This document shows, one piece after another, positions 5,830-6,938 of a stretch of 6,938 nt of DNA. A program made the position numbers and the translations under genes. Within the stretch, counting starts at the first letter, position 1, and each line of letters starts with the position of its first letter. Source of the stretch: Bacillota bacterium (lineage in GTDB: Bacteria; Bacillota; Clostridia; Peptostreptococcales; Anaerovoracaceae); contig JAEDNK010000078.1 of assembly GCA_016302545.1 (NCBI GenBank), positions 1-6,938 of the forward strand, in the 5' to 3' direction. The notes under the pieces are model-generated. The model was not told where the DNA came from. It searched no databases and was given only the letters and a program-made list of their open reading frames with translations.

Positions 5830-6066
5830 TTACTCAGCTACATAAGGAAGCAGTGCTACGATTCTTGCTCTCTTGATAGCAGTAGTCACTTCTCTCTGGT
5901 GCATAGCGCAAGTACCTGTAATTCTCTTCGGTAAAATCTTGCCTCTTTCAGTAACGTATCTTCTTAACTTTTCTACGTCCTTGTAATCGATTCTTTCTGT
6001 CTTATCGGCGCAGAACTGACAAACTTTCTTTCTTCTCATTCCGCCGCCGCGTCTCTTTTCCATCAT
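5830..6066 (-). CDS. rpsR: 30S ribosomal protein bS18
   Basis: The 78-residue protein matches S18 along its length: RRGGG and basic N-terminus, IDYKDVEKLRRYVTERGKILPKRITGT, and the C-terminal TTAIKRARIVALLPYV. It binds 16S rRNA in the platform of the small subunit as a dimer with S6, whose gene heads this operon. C16, C19, C53 and H56 (CQFC and CAMH) are arranged as four likely zinc ligands, so this is the C+ form rather than the Cys-free form of B. subtilis. Two consecutive ATGs open the frame. The first is preferred because AAAGGAG is 8 bp upstream of it. The gap from ssb is 18 bp and contains the ribosome binding site. The gene is last in rpsF-ssb-rpsR. Confidence 0.97.
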   Translation of the reverse strand: MMEKRRGGGMRRKKVCQFCADKTERIDYKDVEKLRRYVTERGKILPKRITGTCAMHQREVTTAIKRARIVALLPYVAE

Positions 6067-6084
6067 GTCTTTATCTCCTTTCTC

Positions 6085-6531
6085 TTAGAACGGGATATCT
6101 TCATCTATGGCAGAAAATCCTGCAGGCGCTTCGTCAAAGTCTGAAGACTGTGATGTTGCCTGACCCTCAGCCTGGCTCCGTGAATAGGACTGGCTCTGGC
6201 CGCCCTGAGGTCTGTCTCCCCATTCTAAAAATTCTACTCTGTCAGCTACGACATCTGTGGTGTAAACGGTTGCACCGTCTTTGTTTGTATAACTGCCTGT
6301 CTGCAGTCTTCCCTGGACTCCGACCAGTCTGCCCTTGGCAAGGAATCTTTCGCAGTTCTCAGCCTGCTTGCCGAAAACAGTTACTCTCGGAAAGTCGGTC
6401 TGCTTCTCACCGCCGGCTCTTACAGGTCTGTCGATTGCAACTGTAAAAGTGCATACCGCCATCTGTGTTCCTGCTGTGTATCTGACCTCCGGGTCTCTGG
6501 TCAATCTTCCGATTAGTACAACACTGTTCAT
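6085..6531 (-). CDS. ssb: Single-stranded DNA-binding protein SSB
   Basis: The 148-residue protein has an N-terminal OB-fold (residues 1-~105). It opens MNSVVLIGRLTRDPEVRYT and continues with DFPRVTVFGKQAENCERFLAKGRLVGVQGRLQTGSY and DVVADRVEFLEW. A Gln/Ser/Gly-rich linker (~106-130) follows, then the acidic tip IDEDIPF, which recruits replication and repair partners. It acts as a tetramer coating single-stranded DNA. The full length and intact tip, together with its place between rpsF and rpsR, mark it as the housekeeping SSB and not a phage or plasmid copy. The ATG at 6531 is preceded by AGGAGGG about 6 bp upstream. That ribosome binding site overlaps the TAG stop of rpsF, suggesting translational coupling. 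Confidence 0.97.
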   Translation of the reverse strand: MNSVVLIGRLTRDPEVRYTAGTQMAVCTFTVAIDRPVRAGGEKQTDFPRVTVFGKQAENCERFLAKGRLVGVQGRLQTGSYTNKDGATVYTTDVVADRVEFLEWGDRPQGGQSQSYSRSQAEGQATSQSSDFDEAPAGFSAIDEDIPF

Positions 6532-6541
6532 TTACACCCTC

Positions 6542-6829
6542 CTATTTTTCGTCCTTGTTGATGATGATGTGTCTCATAACGTTGTCTGAGATTCTCAGTC
6601 TTCTGTCAAGTTCCTTAGGTAATGATGGGCTTCCTGCGAATTCGATTACAACATAGTAACCTTCTTCCTTCTTTTCGATAGGATATGCAAGCTTTCTCAT
6701 TCCCCAAACGTCTACTTTTTCAACTTCACCATCTGCAGCAATAATGGACTGAACTGTCTCTACTGTCGCATCTTTCTTTTCGTCTTCTAAAGTAGGATTG
6801 ATAATGAACATAACTTCATATTTAGTCAT
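6542..6829 (-). CDS. rpsF: 30S ribosomal protein bS6
   Basis: The 95-residue protein is S6: MTKYEVMFIINPTLEDE at the start, the family signature VWGMRKLAYPIEKKEEGYYVVIEF in the middle, and LDRRLRISDNVMRHIII near the end. It dimerises with S18 on the 16S rRNA platform. The frame is open to a GTG at 6838, three codons upstream. I chose ATG at 6829 because the GTG lies inside the ribosome binding site (GGGAGGTG), which is 8 bp from this ATG, and because S6 proteins begin with M-x-KYE. It is the first gene of rpsF-ssb-rpsR, 10 bp before ssb, with a structured leader and a promoter upstream. Confidence 0.97.
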   Translation of the reverse strand: MTKYEVMFIINPTLEDEKKDATVETVQSIIAADGEVEKVDVWGMRKLAYPIEKKEEGYYVVIEFAGSPSLPKELDRRLRISDNVMRHIIINKDEK

Positions 6830-6844
6830 TCTTTTCACCTCCCT

Positions 6845-6903
6845 GTGGACTGTATGGCGACGATTCTCTCTCGTCGCAGAGATTCACACGGACAAAGCCG
6901 TGC
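6845..6903 (-). promoter_or_regulatory. Structured 5' leader of rpsF-ssb-rpsR (possible S6:S18 autoregulatory element)
   Basis: Two hairpins fill the leader between the predicted transcription start and the ribosome binding site. CACGG/CCGTG (6898-6902 with 6887-6891) has a 6-nt loop and lies at the very 5' end. GCGACGA/TCGTCGC (6871-6877 with 6857-6863) has a perfect 7-bp stem and a 7-nt loop. A weaker TGTG/CACA pairing (about 6885-6888 with 6845-6848) could enclose the second. In many bacteria the S6:S18 complex represses this operon by binding a leader RNA with a conserved CCG. A CCG is present at the 3' side of the first hairpin, but I cannot confirm that the fold matches the known motif. 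Confidence 0.45.
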
Positions 6904-6909
6904 CTAATT

Positions 6910-6937
6910 ATTATACTATAAAATCAGCAAATTGCAA
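6910..6937 (-). promoter_or_regulatory. Promoter of the rpsF-ssb-rpsR operon
   Basis: On the minus strand a perfect TATAAT (6910-6915) lies 16 bp from TTGCAA (6932-6937), a 4/6 match to the -35. Transcription would start near 6903-6905, giving a leader of about 75 nt before the ATG. Confidence 0.8.
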
Positions 6938-6938
6938 G

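Noticed and set aside
1..6938. Insertion sequences, CRISPR arrays, tRNA or rRNA genes, phage genes
   Set aside because: I found no transposase or integrase, terminal inverted repeats, regularly spaced repeats or recognisable tRNA/rRNA segments. The gaps between genes are short and accounted for by promoters, leaders and terminators.

Overview
This window looks like chromosomal DNA from a Gram-positive anaerobe of the class Clostridia (Bacillota). The evidence is strong AGGAGG-type ribosome binding sites throughout, the compact rpsF-ssb-rpsR operon, a Cys-rich (zinc-ligand, 'C+') form of ribosomal protein S18, a LytTR/GHKL two-component pair, and secreted GLUG-repeat and transglutaminase-like proteins with Gram-positive-style signal peptides. 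I cannot name the genus. A relative of the Anaerovoracaceae/Eubacteriales is only a guess.

From left to right there are three blocks. (1) Positions 1-3591 are all on the minus strand. They hold a MntA/HepT-type nucleotidyltransferase-HEPN pair (369 to beyond the left edge, and 643-356, overlapping by 14 bp), then a secreted transglutaminase-like protein (1986-820) and a secreted GLUG-repeat beta-helix protein (3591-2095). Each transcription unit has a recognisable promoter, and the transglutaminase gene has a clear terminator. (2) Positions 3773-5771 on the plus strand encode a LytTR response regulator and an AgrC/ComD-like GHKL histidine kinase, 1 bp apart, ending in a strong bidirectional terminator. 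(3) Positions 6903-5830 on the minus strand carry the housekeeping operon rpsF-ssb-rpsR with a sigma-A-type promoter and a structured leader.

The most interesting point is the 181-bp divergent region between the GLUG gene and the response regulator gene. It contains two near-identical 9-mers, ACATTTCGA and ACATTTCGG, separated by exactly 12 bp. This is the geometry of a LytTR-family binding site. It lies upstream of a promoter for the GLUG gene that has a good -10 and a poor -35, and it also abuts the -35 of the regulator's own promoter. The simplest model is that the two-component system directly switches on the neighbouring secreted GLUG protein and perhaps itself. The transglutaminase-like protein could act on the same extracellular structure, but that is inference from adjacency. 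No peptide-pheromone gene is visible in the window, so the signal sensed by the kinase is unknown.
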